Positions 1 through 8,680 of a stretch of DNA of 14,550 bases are shown one piece after another (positions within the stretch are counted from its first letter, which is position 1; every line of letters begins with the position of its first letter). Source of the DNA: Cochliopodium minus (taxonomy: Eukaryota; Discosea; Himatismenida; Cochliopodiidae); the NCBI GenBank assembly GCA_024220525.1, contig JAMYWO010000148.1:43877-58426 (forward strand), written 5' to 3'. Under the pieces are notes generated by a model, which worked only from the letters and a program-made list of their open reading frames with translations, ran no database searches and was not told the origin of the DNA. A program made the position numbers and the translations under genes.

Positions 1-73
1 AAAAATAAAAATAAAAATAAAAATAAAAATAAAAATAAAAATAAAAATAAAAATAAAAATAAAAATAAAAATA
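1..73. repeat. (AAAAAT)n hexanucleotide microsatellite
   Basis: About twelve near-perfect tandem copies of AAAAAT start the window. On the minus strand they lie inside the intron that begins at 83 in the ankyrin gene, so they read as (ATTTTT)n in the transcript. The array continues beyond the edge, so its true length is unknown. Confidence 0.95.
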
Positions 74-1377
74 ATATTATTACCAGAAATGTTGTCTGTT
101 AAGTTCACATTTGCTCCATTATCAATAAGGTACTTTTTTAAAAAAAAAAAAAATTAATGAGAAAAAATTAAAAAGAAAAAAAAAAGAGTACAGAGATGGT
201 AGAAGTGGGAATATTGTTGAGACAAGCAAAGTAAAGAGGGAAAAATCCGAGAGTGGGATTTTGAAGATTTAAATCAGCATTGTTTGAAACCAAAATTTCT
301 ATTTTTTCTTTTTCCCTCTTTTTCTCACATGCTATGTGTATTGGTGCATACCCTCCCTTATTTATCCCATTTACATTTGCCTTGTTTTCTATCAACATCT
401 TTTGAATAATAATTTAAGAATAAAAAAAATTAATAAATTTAAAAAATTAATAAATTGAATAACAATGTTTAACAAATTAAATTAAATAGAAATGATTAGC
501 CAATTAAATTAAATGATAAATTAAAAAATAATTAATAAATTTAAAAAATTAAAAAATTAATAAATTAAATAACAAATATTAAATAACAAATATTAAATTT
601 TGAAAGAATTAATTTTGTTTTAAAAATAGGGTGAAAGAGTTACACGTATGATATCTATGGGAATATCTTTTTCAAAGGACAACCAGAGAGGAGAGAATCC
701 TTTTTTAGTTTTTATGTTGACACTAGCTTTATTTTCTATCAATCCCTTTATTTCTTCTATCCCTTCGTTCTTTTCTATAGCCAGGTATAAAAGTGTTTTT
801 CCTATTCAATTTGATAATATTCGTCAAAACAAAAAAATAAAAAAAGAAAATTAAAAAAAAAATTGAATTAGAATATTTATAAACCTTCTGTATCTTTTTT
901 ATTGATTCCCTCTTTTGCATTTTCAATGGGAGGTAAATCATCATCTTCATCAAAAGAATCGAGAATTTCTCTCACTTTTTGTTCAATTCTTGATTCTCCA
1001 AAAAAGGATACATATTGTTGCAAATCTACTTTTTTATTTTCATTCAATTTTATCGCTTCCTTAAAAATTTTCTTGAAATAATTTTCTTCCCCTTTAGATA
1101 ATCTATATTCAAATTGCATTGAAAATTAATTTCTTTAATACAAAGGAAATTTACCTTTCTGATTCGTTGCATTTTTCAATAATTCTATTATTTGGTAAAT
1201 AATATTTTGAAAGAGTTTATTCAGTTAATATTAAAAAAAAAATATAAATATGGAAATATTTTACTTTTGGAAAAGCAAATCAAATTCAGTTTCCAATTGA
1301 CCATCAAAATTCTTCTTCCAAAAAAATTTTAGCGGTTTAAATTTTATTTCTTCAATTGCAGATTCCGAATTTCCCAT
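1..1377 (-). CDS. Ankyrin-repeat protein, N-terminal part (runs off the left edge)
   Basis: Exons read on the minus strand are 1377-1265, 1184-1155, 1102-885, 801-644, 398-192 and 132-84; the next intron starts at 83 and leaves the window. Every junction keeps frame. The start is the first ATG after an in-frame TAA that directly precedes it. About 258 residues are visible. Residues 1-117 are charged and helical with an acidic patch (DSFDEDDD). From about residue 118 ankyrin repeats follow, shown by motifs such as KTLLYLAIEK, IRMLIENKANVN, YAPIHIACEK and ISYLIDNGANVNLTDN. The N-terminus MGNSES fits the N-myristoylation pattern (Gly2, Ser6). Ankyrin repeats bind proteins, so a scaffold or adaptor role is likely, but the partner is unknown and no catalytic domain is visible. 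Whether a further domain follows lies outside the window. The gene is 132 nt downstream of the amidotransferase gene on the same strand. Confidence 0.85.
399..643 (-). other. Intron 4 of the ankyrin gene, A/T-only filler
   Basis: A 245-nt intron with a GTAACT donor at 643 and a CAAAAG acceptor. It consists almost entirely of imperfect AAATTAATA-like and AAATAACAAATATT-like short repeats. I see no coding potential or RNA structure in it. Confidence 0.75.
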
Positions 1378-1509
1378 TTAAATAATGTTTAAGATTCTAT
1401 TTTTTTATTCTTTTTTTGAAAATTAGGGGTTTTTGTTCAAAATATCCAATTTTTTTTTTTTATTTTAATTTATTTATATTTTTTTTAATTTATTTAGTTA
1501 AAGCAAAAT
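1378..1509 (-). promoter_or_regulatory. Intergenic spacer between amidotransferase and ankyrin genes
   Basis: The 132 nt between the TAA of the upstream gene and the ATG of the ankyrin gene must hold the 3' end of one and the promoter of the other. The sequence is T- and A-rich with long T runs. I see no recognisable motif. Confidence 0.5.
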
Positions 1510-3981
1510 TTAATTGAAAACATTCTTTAGAAGAAAAGAATTATCAAGAAAGAACTGAATAGAAGAAATTCCGAGCGTAAGATTTATTTCACTTTTGGGA
1601 GTAAAAGAGAGGAGATATAGGATGGGAAAAGAAATTTCTTTTTTATCAAAAAGAAATAAGTGATCCACTTTAAAGTAAACTTGATTTGTAAGGTTTTGAT
1701 ATTGAGGATGAAATTGAAATGTAAAATCATACTTCTTTTTAAAAGGGTTAATCAACTTGTTTCTTATCTCCTCCACCACATTCTTCACCTCTTTGATTTC
1801 TCCAAACGACAAGAAATTCTCCAAAACAACTTTTAAAATAAGAAATAAAAATAAATAATAAATAAAAATAAATAAAAATAAATAAAAATAAATAAAAAAG
1901 AAATAAAGGAAAAGAGATGAAATTAAAAAAAAAGAAATTTTAAAATATGTATAAAGGTATTTAAAAAACTATTTTTTCTTTTACCATTTTCACAGCAAAG
2001 AAAAGATTGAGGGAGAGAAAAAGGAAGAAAAAGATTGTAAATGAGATTGAAAAATTTGAGAGATTTTTTGAGAGGGTTTTTATAAGAATCAGCAAGTCTG
2101 TACAAAACACGTCTTATCCATCTTTGAGGGAGACCTATCTTTATCAATTTCGCTTTCTCATTTTTTTTCCCCACAATCAGATTATTCTTTGGTATCAAAT
2201 GCCAATGTTTTATGTCGTCTGTAAGTGGTCTTTTTTTAAAAAAATTAATTTAATATTAAATTACTAAATTGCATTAAATTTAATTAAATAAATTATATAA
2301 ACAAATAATCAAAATAAATTATACTAAATAAATTTTATTAAATAATTATTAATTATTTTGTAAATTAAATTATATTAAACAAATTATAAAATTAAAAAAA
2401 AAGAATAAAATTGAATGAAATTAAATGAAGTAAATATTTCCAAAAAAAAAAGATTTTTTTTTTACTCAGATGCGATGACAGTGCCTACATAATTCTCGAG
2501 AGATTCAGAGGAGGTGAAACTTTTTCCAATGTCCACTTTGTCATCTCCTTCAAAATAAAAGAGGGTGGGAGGTTGTGAGTAAATGTTCGCATTTCTGAAT
2601 CTACTTGCTATCACTTTTAAGAAATTAAAAATAAAACAAAAATGAAATATAATAAAATTTTAATAATTAATTAAAAATAAAAAATAATTCTTAAAATATT
2701 ATTACAAAAAATTGATAATTTAAAAAAAAATTATTCAAAAAAAAAAAGTAACCAATATTTCCATCAGAAACACAAAAGTTGCAGGAGTTGGGATCAGATT
2801 CATGATGATCTTCATTGTTTTCATCTTGCATTCTTAAAATTAATCCCAACATTCTTTCCATGGTGTCACTCATTTCTCTTTCTGTATATTCTCCATACAA
2901 ATCCAGCTCCCCCTTGTTCTTTCTTGGTAACAAATGCACGTACAATGCCCCTTTTTCAAGAAAAATTATTTTTAAATATTTTTATTATTTTTATTTATTT
3001 TTCTATTTTTATTTTATTATTTTTATTTATTTTAAATTGATTTTCATTAATTTTTATTTATTTAATTTTAACTAAAAATACTTTTTGTTTTTTTTTACCA
3101 CACAATTCAGTATCAGTGGTTCCTTGAATCATTTTGGTGAGTTTGGGTCCAATTAAAAGGAGGATTTTGGGTTTAAGGAAATCAATTTTGGAGATGCCAC
3201 CATTATGCATCCACAAAAACTTTCCAAAAGAAAAAGGATGACTGTTTGCCTCACATATGTTTGACATTGGTAATGCTGCTCTTATATGTGCAAAAAATAA
3301 AGATGATTTGTTGTTTGAAATTTCCATCATATTCTTTTTTTTTTTTAATTTTTTTTATTTATTTTTTAATTTTAAAAATTAAAATAAATTTCTTGAAATT
3401 AATTACCCTATTTGACCAACATGGGAGTATAGATTTGAATCTTTCAAAATAATGTTCAAATTTGATACAAGAAAATGGAGTGAATATTTATTAAAAAATT
3501 ATACTTTATGGGTTCCGTTAAGTGTTGTATATAGAATCCTATTCCACATCCATCGGCATTTACCTTGTGATTTCTTCTAACAAAATCCAAAATCTACAAT
3601 AAAAAAAGGTCAGAAAAAAGGTTCACAGTTAATTAGTTTTAAAAATTCTAATTTTACATCGCTCATTTGATGAAATTCTGTCCATAACTTTAAAAAGGAT
3701 TAAAATTTTATTGAAAGGATAATTAATTTTAAAAATAAGCTGGCATGTATAAACAAATTTTTACCTTCCACAACCTTTAATTAAAATTTTGATGAGAAAT
3801 TTAAAGTAATACCCTTCTAAAAATATAACCTGCTAGAATCCATTGAATCAGAAAAAATATTGTGCTTTGATTCCAAAATTATTTTTTTCATTTGGATCGG
3901 ATATGAACCAATATAAACAATAAACCTCTAATTAAAATATTAAAGGATTATTCAAATAAAAAAAAGAATACTAACACACAT
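1510..3981 (-). CDS. Dug3-type class II glutamine amidotransferase, with C-terminal extension
   Basis: Eleven exons: 3981-3976, 3927-3830, 3774-3765, 3687-3658, 3593-3505, 3440-3407, 3333-3099, 2950-2753, 2613-2466, 2229-1985 and 1829-1510, giving 470 residues with all phases closing. Spliced, the protein begins MCRFIVYIG, so removal of Met1 would expose the Ntn-type catalytic Cys2. Other family signatures are VNADGCGIGFY (about 59-69), FKSILPCWSNRN, FAHIRA with CEANSHPFSFG (102-126), the oxyanion-hole motif HNGG (132-135), IQGTTDTE (158-165), NFCVSDGNIVIASRF and VIASEPLT. The family hydrolyses glutamine-like amide bonds; yeast Dug3 acts with Dug2 in cytosolic glutathione degradation, and related bacterial enzymes include EgtC. 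Which substrate applies here is not visible. After about residue 316 a roughly 150-residue C-terminal region replaces the usual short tail and is unrecognised. The 10-nt exon 3 is the least certain, though it is needed for frame. Confidence 0.9.
1845..1899. repeat. Tandem AATAAAAATA-type repeat in an intron
   Basis: Roughly three to five copies of a 10-nt unit close to AATAAAAATA lie in intron 10 (1830-1984) of the amidotransferase gene. They probably act only as spacer. Confidence 0.8.
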
Positions 3982-4127
3982 TCAAATTTCAATTTTTTTA
4001 TTTTATTTTTATAATGAAATATTTTTGGAATGAACAATCTAACCTATATTTGATCTATCTTTACAATTTGATCAACATCCTTAGAAAAGTAAATAAGTTT
4101 TCTAAACAATTAAAAATATAAAAAAAA
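3982..4127. promoter_or_regulatory. Compact divergent promoter region (amidotransferase / RED)
   Basis: Only 146 nt separate the ATG of the minus-strand amidotransferase gene (3981) from the ATG of the plus-strand RED gene (4128). Both 5' UTRs and both promoters must fit here. The sequence has a run of T/A near 3990-4020 and a less AT-biased middle part (about 4028-4085). No TATA or known motif can be assigned with confidence. Confidence 0.6.
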
Positions 4128-6143
4128 ATGAGCACAGAGAATGCGTAAATAATTTTTTCAATTCTTATTTTATTCTATTACTTAACGATTTCATTCAGAT
4201 TATCAAATCAAGATTTCAAGAAAATGATGTTGACTCCAAGGAGGGAAGATCATAAATCTGAAATGCATTTTGAAAGAAGGAAGAATGTTAATAAATCAGG
4301 TATATCAGAAAAGAAAGATGAATGGGATAAAGAAAAAGAAAACCCAGCAAAGAAACATTATAATAATAGAAAAAAGGAATATACAAACAGAAAAAATGAC
4401 AAAAAAGATTATAAAAAAGAAGAAAATAACAAAAAAGAAGAGAATATCAATAATAAAGACAATAAGGAAGAAAATAACATCAAAAAAGAAATAATTCACA
4501 AAAATAAAAATAATTCAAACAATAAATGGAGAGACAGGGCATCTGAAAGAAGACAAAGAGAAAATAATCAAAATGAAGAGGAAGAAGAAATAGAAAATCC
4601 AATTAATCAAGAAAATGATAAAATCAAATCTGCAATTTTCGATAATAAGAATATAAAGTATGAAGATGTTGATGATGAAAACAAAAAATTTCTTGGAGGT
4701 GATATAAACAATACACATTGGGTAAAGGGATTAGATTATGCTTTATTGGAAAAAGTGAAAAGCGAAATTGAAAAAGAAGAAAAAGAAAAACAAAAAACAC
4801 AACCTCTATCTCAAACAAATAAAAAAGAAGATTCCTTCCACTCACAAAACTCTCGATCCATTTTAGCTAAATCAATCTTATCCTACCTCGAAACAGACTT
4901 TGAACAATTAAAAGGAGATCCTTCAATCCACAGATCAAAATTATTTATTTACGATTTAACTGATCAAATGTCAGAAGAAGAAACCTTACCTAAAATTCTT
5001 ATCAATCCGCAGAAAACAGTCACTATTTCTGATACCATTTCTTCTACTGTGAGTGAAGAGATATTAGAAGAGATAGGCCAAATTTTAAAATATGTGGAAC
5101 AAGGTATCTCCAAAGAAGAAAGAAAACAACTCATCCTCAATCTTCGCAAAGAAAAAAAAAAGCAAGAGCTCCTCCTTTTTCAACAAAAACAGGAACAAGA
5201 CAAAATCAAAAAAGAAGAAAAAATGTTTGACATTTTCGAGGGTGTTGGTTCTGATTATATCCCTTCTACTTCTTCTTCTGTCTCCTCCTCTTCTAAATCT
5301 TCTTATTTTGCCACCCCTTCTCTCCCCTCAACTTCTCCTTCTATTCCTTCTTCAAAAACAGAAATTAAAAAGAAAGAAAACCAAGAAATTCCAATCACTG
5401 AAGAAATCGAAGAAGGAGAACATCCCAACACAGATGAACAATATCCTAATACTGATGAACAGTATCCTAACACTGATGAACAATATCCCAATACAGATGA
5501 ACAATACGAAGATTACCCCAACACTGATGAACAATATCCTAATACTGATGAACAATATCCTAACACTGATGAACAGTATCCTAACACTGATGATCAATTC
5601 AGCAACTCTCCTCCTGTAAAAAAAGTAGATTTGAAAGAAGAAGAAGAAAGAAGAGAAGAGAAAGAAAAAAAAAACAAAATGGGAGAGCTTTTGAACATCC
5701 CACAAAGAGTTCACGTAGTTAAAGCAACTAGCTCTTCTTCTTCAAATAAAGGAGAAGTAGAATCAAATTATCTGAGACAATTCAAAACAGATGAAAGATT
5801 TTATAGAACCCGCATCTCCAAAGAACAAATCAAAAAAAAATTGGAAGCAGAAGAAGAAATTGATGAAGATGATGATTATCTCGCCCACAACGAACTCATG
5901 CCTTCCACCAAACAATTCAAACCTGAAAAAGATAGGGAAAGAGATAGAGATAGGGATAATAATGAGAGGGGTGATAGGGACAACAACAAGAAAGAAAAAA
6001 TGGATAAAAATACGATGAAAAAAAGAAAATTCAATTCAAAAATTGATCAGGTTCAAAATCTTATTAAAGAGAAATATGGAAGTACGGATGAAAAGAAAAA
6101 AGATATTGATAAATACTTTTCAACTAAGAAAAAGAAAAAATAA
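4128..6143 (+). CDS. IK: RED (IK) pre-mRNA splicing factor homologue
   Basis: Exon 1 is 4128-4144 (17 nt) and exon 2 is 4199-6143, joined over a 54-nt intron (GTAAAT...TTCAG), giving 653 residues. The joined start reads MSTENALSNQDFKKMMLTPR, matching the LTNEDFRKLLMTPR start known from animal RED; an ATG at 4224 is therefore internal. RED_N signatures follow: KWRDRASERR, KFLGGDINNTHWVKGLDYALL (from about 169) and EILEEIGQILKYVEQG. A block of eight YPNTDEQ units lies at about 414-472. The tail holds an RD-rich stretch and QVQNLIKEKYG, then ends in a lysine-rich run, a likely nuclear signal. The conserved C-terminal RED_C region of other RED proteins is absent. RED works with SMU1 in activation of the spliceosome (B complex). 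Low-complexity K/E/N runs are common. The neighbouring LYR-AlgH gene starts 100 nt downstream on the same strand. Confidence 0.92.
5421..5597 (+). repeat. 21-nt coding minisatellite encoding YPNTDEQ heptads
   Basis: Eight tandem units of 21 nt encode (H/Y)PNTDEQ, the last ending DDQ; the fifth is extended to YEDYPNTDEQ by nine extra nucleotides. Copies differ mainly at third codon positions, so they are neither brand new nor fully diverged. The array sits in frame in the RED gene between a Ser-rich and an E/K-rich stretch. Confidence 0.95.
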
Positions 6144-6243
6144 ATTCAAATATTATTTGTAAACAATCGCTTTCATTTTATTTCATCTTTGACCAAATGA
6201 TTTGGATAAAATTTTATAAAAAAAAAATAAAAAAAAATAGGCT
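6144..6243 (+). promoter_or_regulatory. Spacer between RED and LYR-AlgH genes
   Basis: The 100 nt contain the 3' end of RED and the promoter of the next gene. They include a less AT-rich start (about 6160-6205) and an A-rich run just before the next ATG. No specific motif is seen. Confidence 0.45.
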
Positions 6244-8040
6244 ATGAAAAAATTACTTTATAGAGACCTATTGAAAAAAGCCAAACTATTTGATAATAAC
6301 CCTGGTAAATAAAATATTTGAAAGGAAAAGATTAATTGAATTATTACTATTTTTTTCATCAAAATAAAGGATTGAAATGCATTTATCCTCTATTTGAGAC
6401 CGAAAATAAAGATGAGATTTCTAAAAAATTTACCAACAAATTGATGGATAGAGATAATACAAATAATGACAAATTTTATAAACCAAATAATAGTTGGGTG
6501 AAAGTTGTAAAAGAGGAATTCAGAAAAGAAGAATTTGTAAGAAGAATTAATAAAAATTATTCTCCTATGATCATGATCATTCAAAAATAAATTAACCAAA
6601 TCATTTAATTTTCAAATTATCTCCAATTTTTTTTTTTCAAAAACATAAAATATAGACTGATTGGGAAGATTATGCATTACAAATACTAAGATCAGCAAAT
6701 AATGTTCAAAATTTTTCAATTCAAGCTAAATATAATCTTGTAAAACCAGAGAAGACTTTTCAAAAAATAAAAGAAGAAAATTCAACAAAAATAATTGAAA
6801 AAGAAGAGATTTCTTCAGAAGAACATTCAAAACTGACTGCCAAAATTACTAACGAAATTAAACCAGGTACCATCCTCATCTCTCATCCCTTGATGTTGTT
6901 TGATATCTGGAGAAATTCAATGATTTTAATCACCAAACATGATCCTTCTGGTACTGAAGGTATCATCTTCAACAAATCTGAAGGAAGTTCTCTCAATCAT
7001 TTTTTTGGAGGTAAAAACAAATTATAAAAGAAAACACACTTCATAAAAGAAACAATATCATTCATACATTATCATTCATACATTATCATTCAATTAATCA
7101 TTCAATAAATATAATTGAGATATGTTATATAAAATGGATATCTCATTTTTATATATTTTTTTATTTTTTTATAATTTTTTATTTCTTTTTTTTATATTAT
7201 ATATTATATTTTTTACATTTTTTTTTAATGCAAATTTTAATATTTAAATTTAATAAAAAGGTCCAGTCCTAGATACACCAAGACCCCATTTTTTATTGAA
7301 CAGATTGGGACCAGAAGAAGTGAAAGGATCAAAAGAATTGGGAAAAGGAAAAGACAGTGTGAAAGGGTTGTATGTAAGTTTGAGAACAAAAGATGAAATT
7401 GATAAATCCCTCCTCTCCCTCCCCAACAAGTCTTCTTTTAAAATGATTTCTGGTTTTTGTTCTTGGTTTCCCAAACAACTCGATAAAGAATTAAAAAGGT
7501 AAAAAATTTAAAAAATAAATCACCAAAATGATTTTAAAAAAATAAAGATATATTCATTTAAACTATTATTGCAATAATTAAAAATAAAAATAAAATGATT
7601 AAAAAATGATAAATAAAATAAAAAATAATAAATAAAATAAAAAATAAAAAATAAAAAATAAAAAATAAAAAATAAATTAAAATAAAATAAAATAAAATAA
7701 AATAAAATAAAATAAAATGAAATCAAAATGATTAAAAATGGTAATGTGATTAAAAAAATTTAAAAAAAATATATAAAGCGGTTGTTGGTGGTCAGCAGAA
7801 ATATCAAGGGATCTTCTTTTTTCATTTAAAGACAAAGAAGCACAATGGGAATATGTGATGAGGAAAATGGGAGAAGAATATTCAAAAATAGCAGATTTCA
7901 TGCCTTTCATTCTTTATTTCCACAAACTTTCTCAAAAAGTTGGCCGTCCAAATTACTCCAATGATCAAATCCTTCAAGAGGAAGACGAAGAAGAAGGTGA
8001 TTCTGATTACACTACTGAAAGTGATAATGATATTAATTAA
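6244..8040 (+). CDS. LYR-motif domain fused to AlgH/UPF0301 (DUF179) domain
   Basis: Exons 6244-6304, 6370-6536, 6656-7010, 7261-7498 and 7779-8040 give 360 residues, all phases closing. Residues 1-95 look like a LYR domain: LLYRDLLKKAKLFD at the start (LYR at 5-7) and WVKVVKEEFRKEEF later, the expected second helix with its conserved Phe. Residues 96-144 are a charged linker. Residues 145 to about 325 match AlgH/UPF0301: KPGTILISHPLM, MILITKHDPSGTEGIIFNKS, FFGGPVLDTPRPHFLLNRLG, ISGFCSWFPKQLDKELKSGCWWSA and WEYVMRKMGEEYSK. The protein ends in an acidic tail (EEDEEEGDSDY). LYR proteins usually bind mitochondrial acyl carrier protein and serve Fe-S or respiratory-complex assembly; AlgH-family function is unresolved. 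A mitochondrial location is inferred from the LYR domain only. The stand-alone LYR gene lies convergent 146 nt beyond. Confidence 0.88.
7057..7098 (+). repeat. 14-bp tandem repeat ATCATTCATACATT
   Basis: Two exact copies (7057-7070 and 7071-7084) and a partial degenerate third lie in intron 3 (7011-7260) of the LYR-AlgH gene. The rest of that intron is T-rich. No function is apparent. Confidence 0.8.
7608..7718 (+). repeat. A-rich microsatellites: (AAAAAAT)n then (AAAAT)n
   Basis: About five copies of a 7-nt unit (AAAAAAT) are followed by eight or nine copies of a 5-nt unit (AAAAT). They fill the middle of intron 4 (7499-7778) of the LYR-AlgH gene, so the transcript carries a long purine-rich stretch rather than a polypyrimidine tract. 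Confidence 0.9.
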
Positions 8041-8186
8041 AAAAAAAAAAAAATTAAAAAAAAAATTTTTTTAATCTTTTTATTTGAATTTAAAAAAAAG
8101 AATTTCATAAACTAACTTAATTTTTTGTCTATTTATTCTGGTAATTTTTTTTTTTTAAAAACAATATTATTTTTTTTGAAATAAAA
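8041..8186. other. Convergent 3' spacer (LYR-AlgH / LYR)
   Basis: Two genes end tail-to-tail here, with stops at 8040 (+) and 8187 (-). The 146 nt hold A runs right after the plus-strand stop and T runs toward the other stop, as expected for cleavage/polyadenylation regions on both strands. Nothing else is seen. Confidence 0.5.
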
Positions 8187-8479
8187 CTATAAATTTATTC
8201 TCCAAACAGATGATTTTGGATCTAATAGAGAATATGTTTCAAAATGTTTCAATCCTTGAAATGCCCAATCATATTGTTGTTTTAATTTCTTTGGATCTTT
8301 TTCATCTTTATTCTTTCTGAATTCTTTTTTTTTTTTTTTGTAAATCTTTTATATGAGTAATCATTTCATGTTTTACCTGTTCTTATTTCCAAATATAGCT
8401 CATCCCTTTTTATTGAAGGATATTTTTTTACTCCTTTCAATAATTGTCTATAAATATTAAGTGAATCTTTCTTTTTCAT
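8187..8479 (-). CDS. Small LYR-motif (Complex1_LYR) protein
   Basis: Exon 1 is 8479-8377 and exon 2 is 8323-8187, joined over a 53-nt intron that splits codon 35; the product is 79 residues ending in TAG. It reads SLNIYRQLLKGVKKYPS, then EIRTEFRKNKDEKDPKKLK, then a third helix ending WRINL. This is the full three-helix LYR fold, with IYR in place of LYR at residues 9-11 and the conserved Phe at 36. Such proteins act in mitochondria with acyl carrier protein as adaptors for Fe-S delivery or for complex I, II, III or V assembly. I cannot say which LYRM subfamily it is. The ATG at 8479 is the first in its frame after an upstream stop; the open frame before it lacks Met and is probably 5' UTR. 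Neither exon stands out as a sizeable ORF. Confidence 0.85.
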
Positions 8480-8680
8480 TTTTTTTTTTTCTCTGATAAA
8501 TTTTGGTTTTATTACATACAAATAGCTCCCGAAATCAATTTTGTTTTTTTACAAATAAAAAAATTTTTTAATATTTGTTTCCTCTTTTTTTTTTTTTTTG
8601 AAAAAATACAAATAATAAATAAATTAATTAATAAATAAATTAATTAAATATTAAATAAATTAGGATTGAAGAGAGATGGT
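8480..8680 (-). promoter_or_regulatory. Spacer between mitoferrin and LYR genes
   Basis: The 201 nt between the mitoferrin stop (8681) and the LYR start (8479), both on the minus strand, hold the LYR promoter. They include a 16-bp direct repeat (AATAAATAAATTAATT) at 8614-8645 and long homopolymers. Positions 8521-8537 are less AT-rich and probably lie in the 5' UTR. Confidence 0.5.
8614..8645. repeat. 16-bp direct repeat
   Basis: Two adjacent copies of AATAAATAAATTAATT lie between the mitoferrin and LYR genes. Such short A/T repeats are common in this sequence. Confidence 0.75.

Noticed and set aside
648-854. 68-residue plus-strand open frame
   Set aside because: It is antisense to exon 4 of the ankyrin gene, whose minus-strand frame has clear repeat motifs and closing splice phases.
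2007-2267. 86-residue plus-strand open frame
   Set aside because: It is the shadow of exon 10 of the amidotransferase gene on the minus strand; no protein family signal.
4224-4226. ATG at 4224 as the start of the RED gene
   Set aside because: The codons just upstream (LSNQDFKK) match the conserved RED N-terminus and join in phase to a 17-nt exon with its own ATG at 4128.
5092-5619. 175-residue plus-strand frame and 120-residue minus-strand frame across the heptad repeat
   Set aside because: Both are open only because the 21-nt repeat and low-complexity codons lack stops in the shifted frames. The RED frame explains the region.
7057-7098. Short direct repeats as a possible CRISPR-like or mobile-element remnant
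   Set aside because: Units are 14 bp, directly adjacent without spacers, inside a spliceosomal intron, and have no neighbouring transposase or cas gene.
8510-8540. Open frame upstream of the small LYR gene that could extend its N-terminus
   Set aside because: It has no in-frame ATG after the last stop, and the alternative intron that could join it would be only 23 nt. Treated as 5' UTR.
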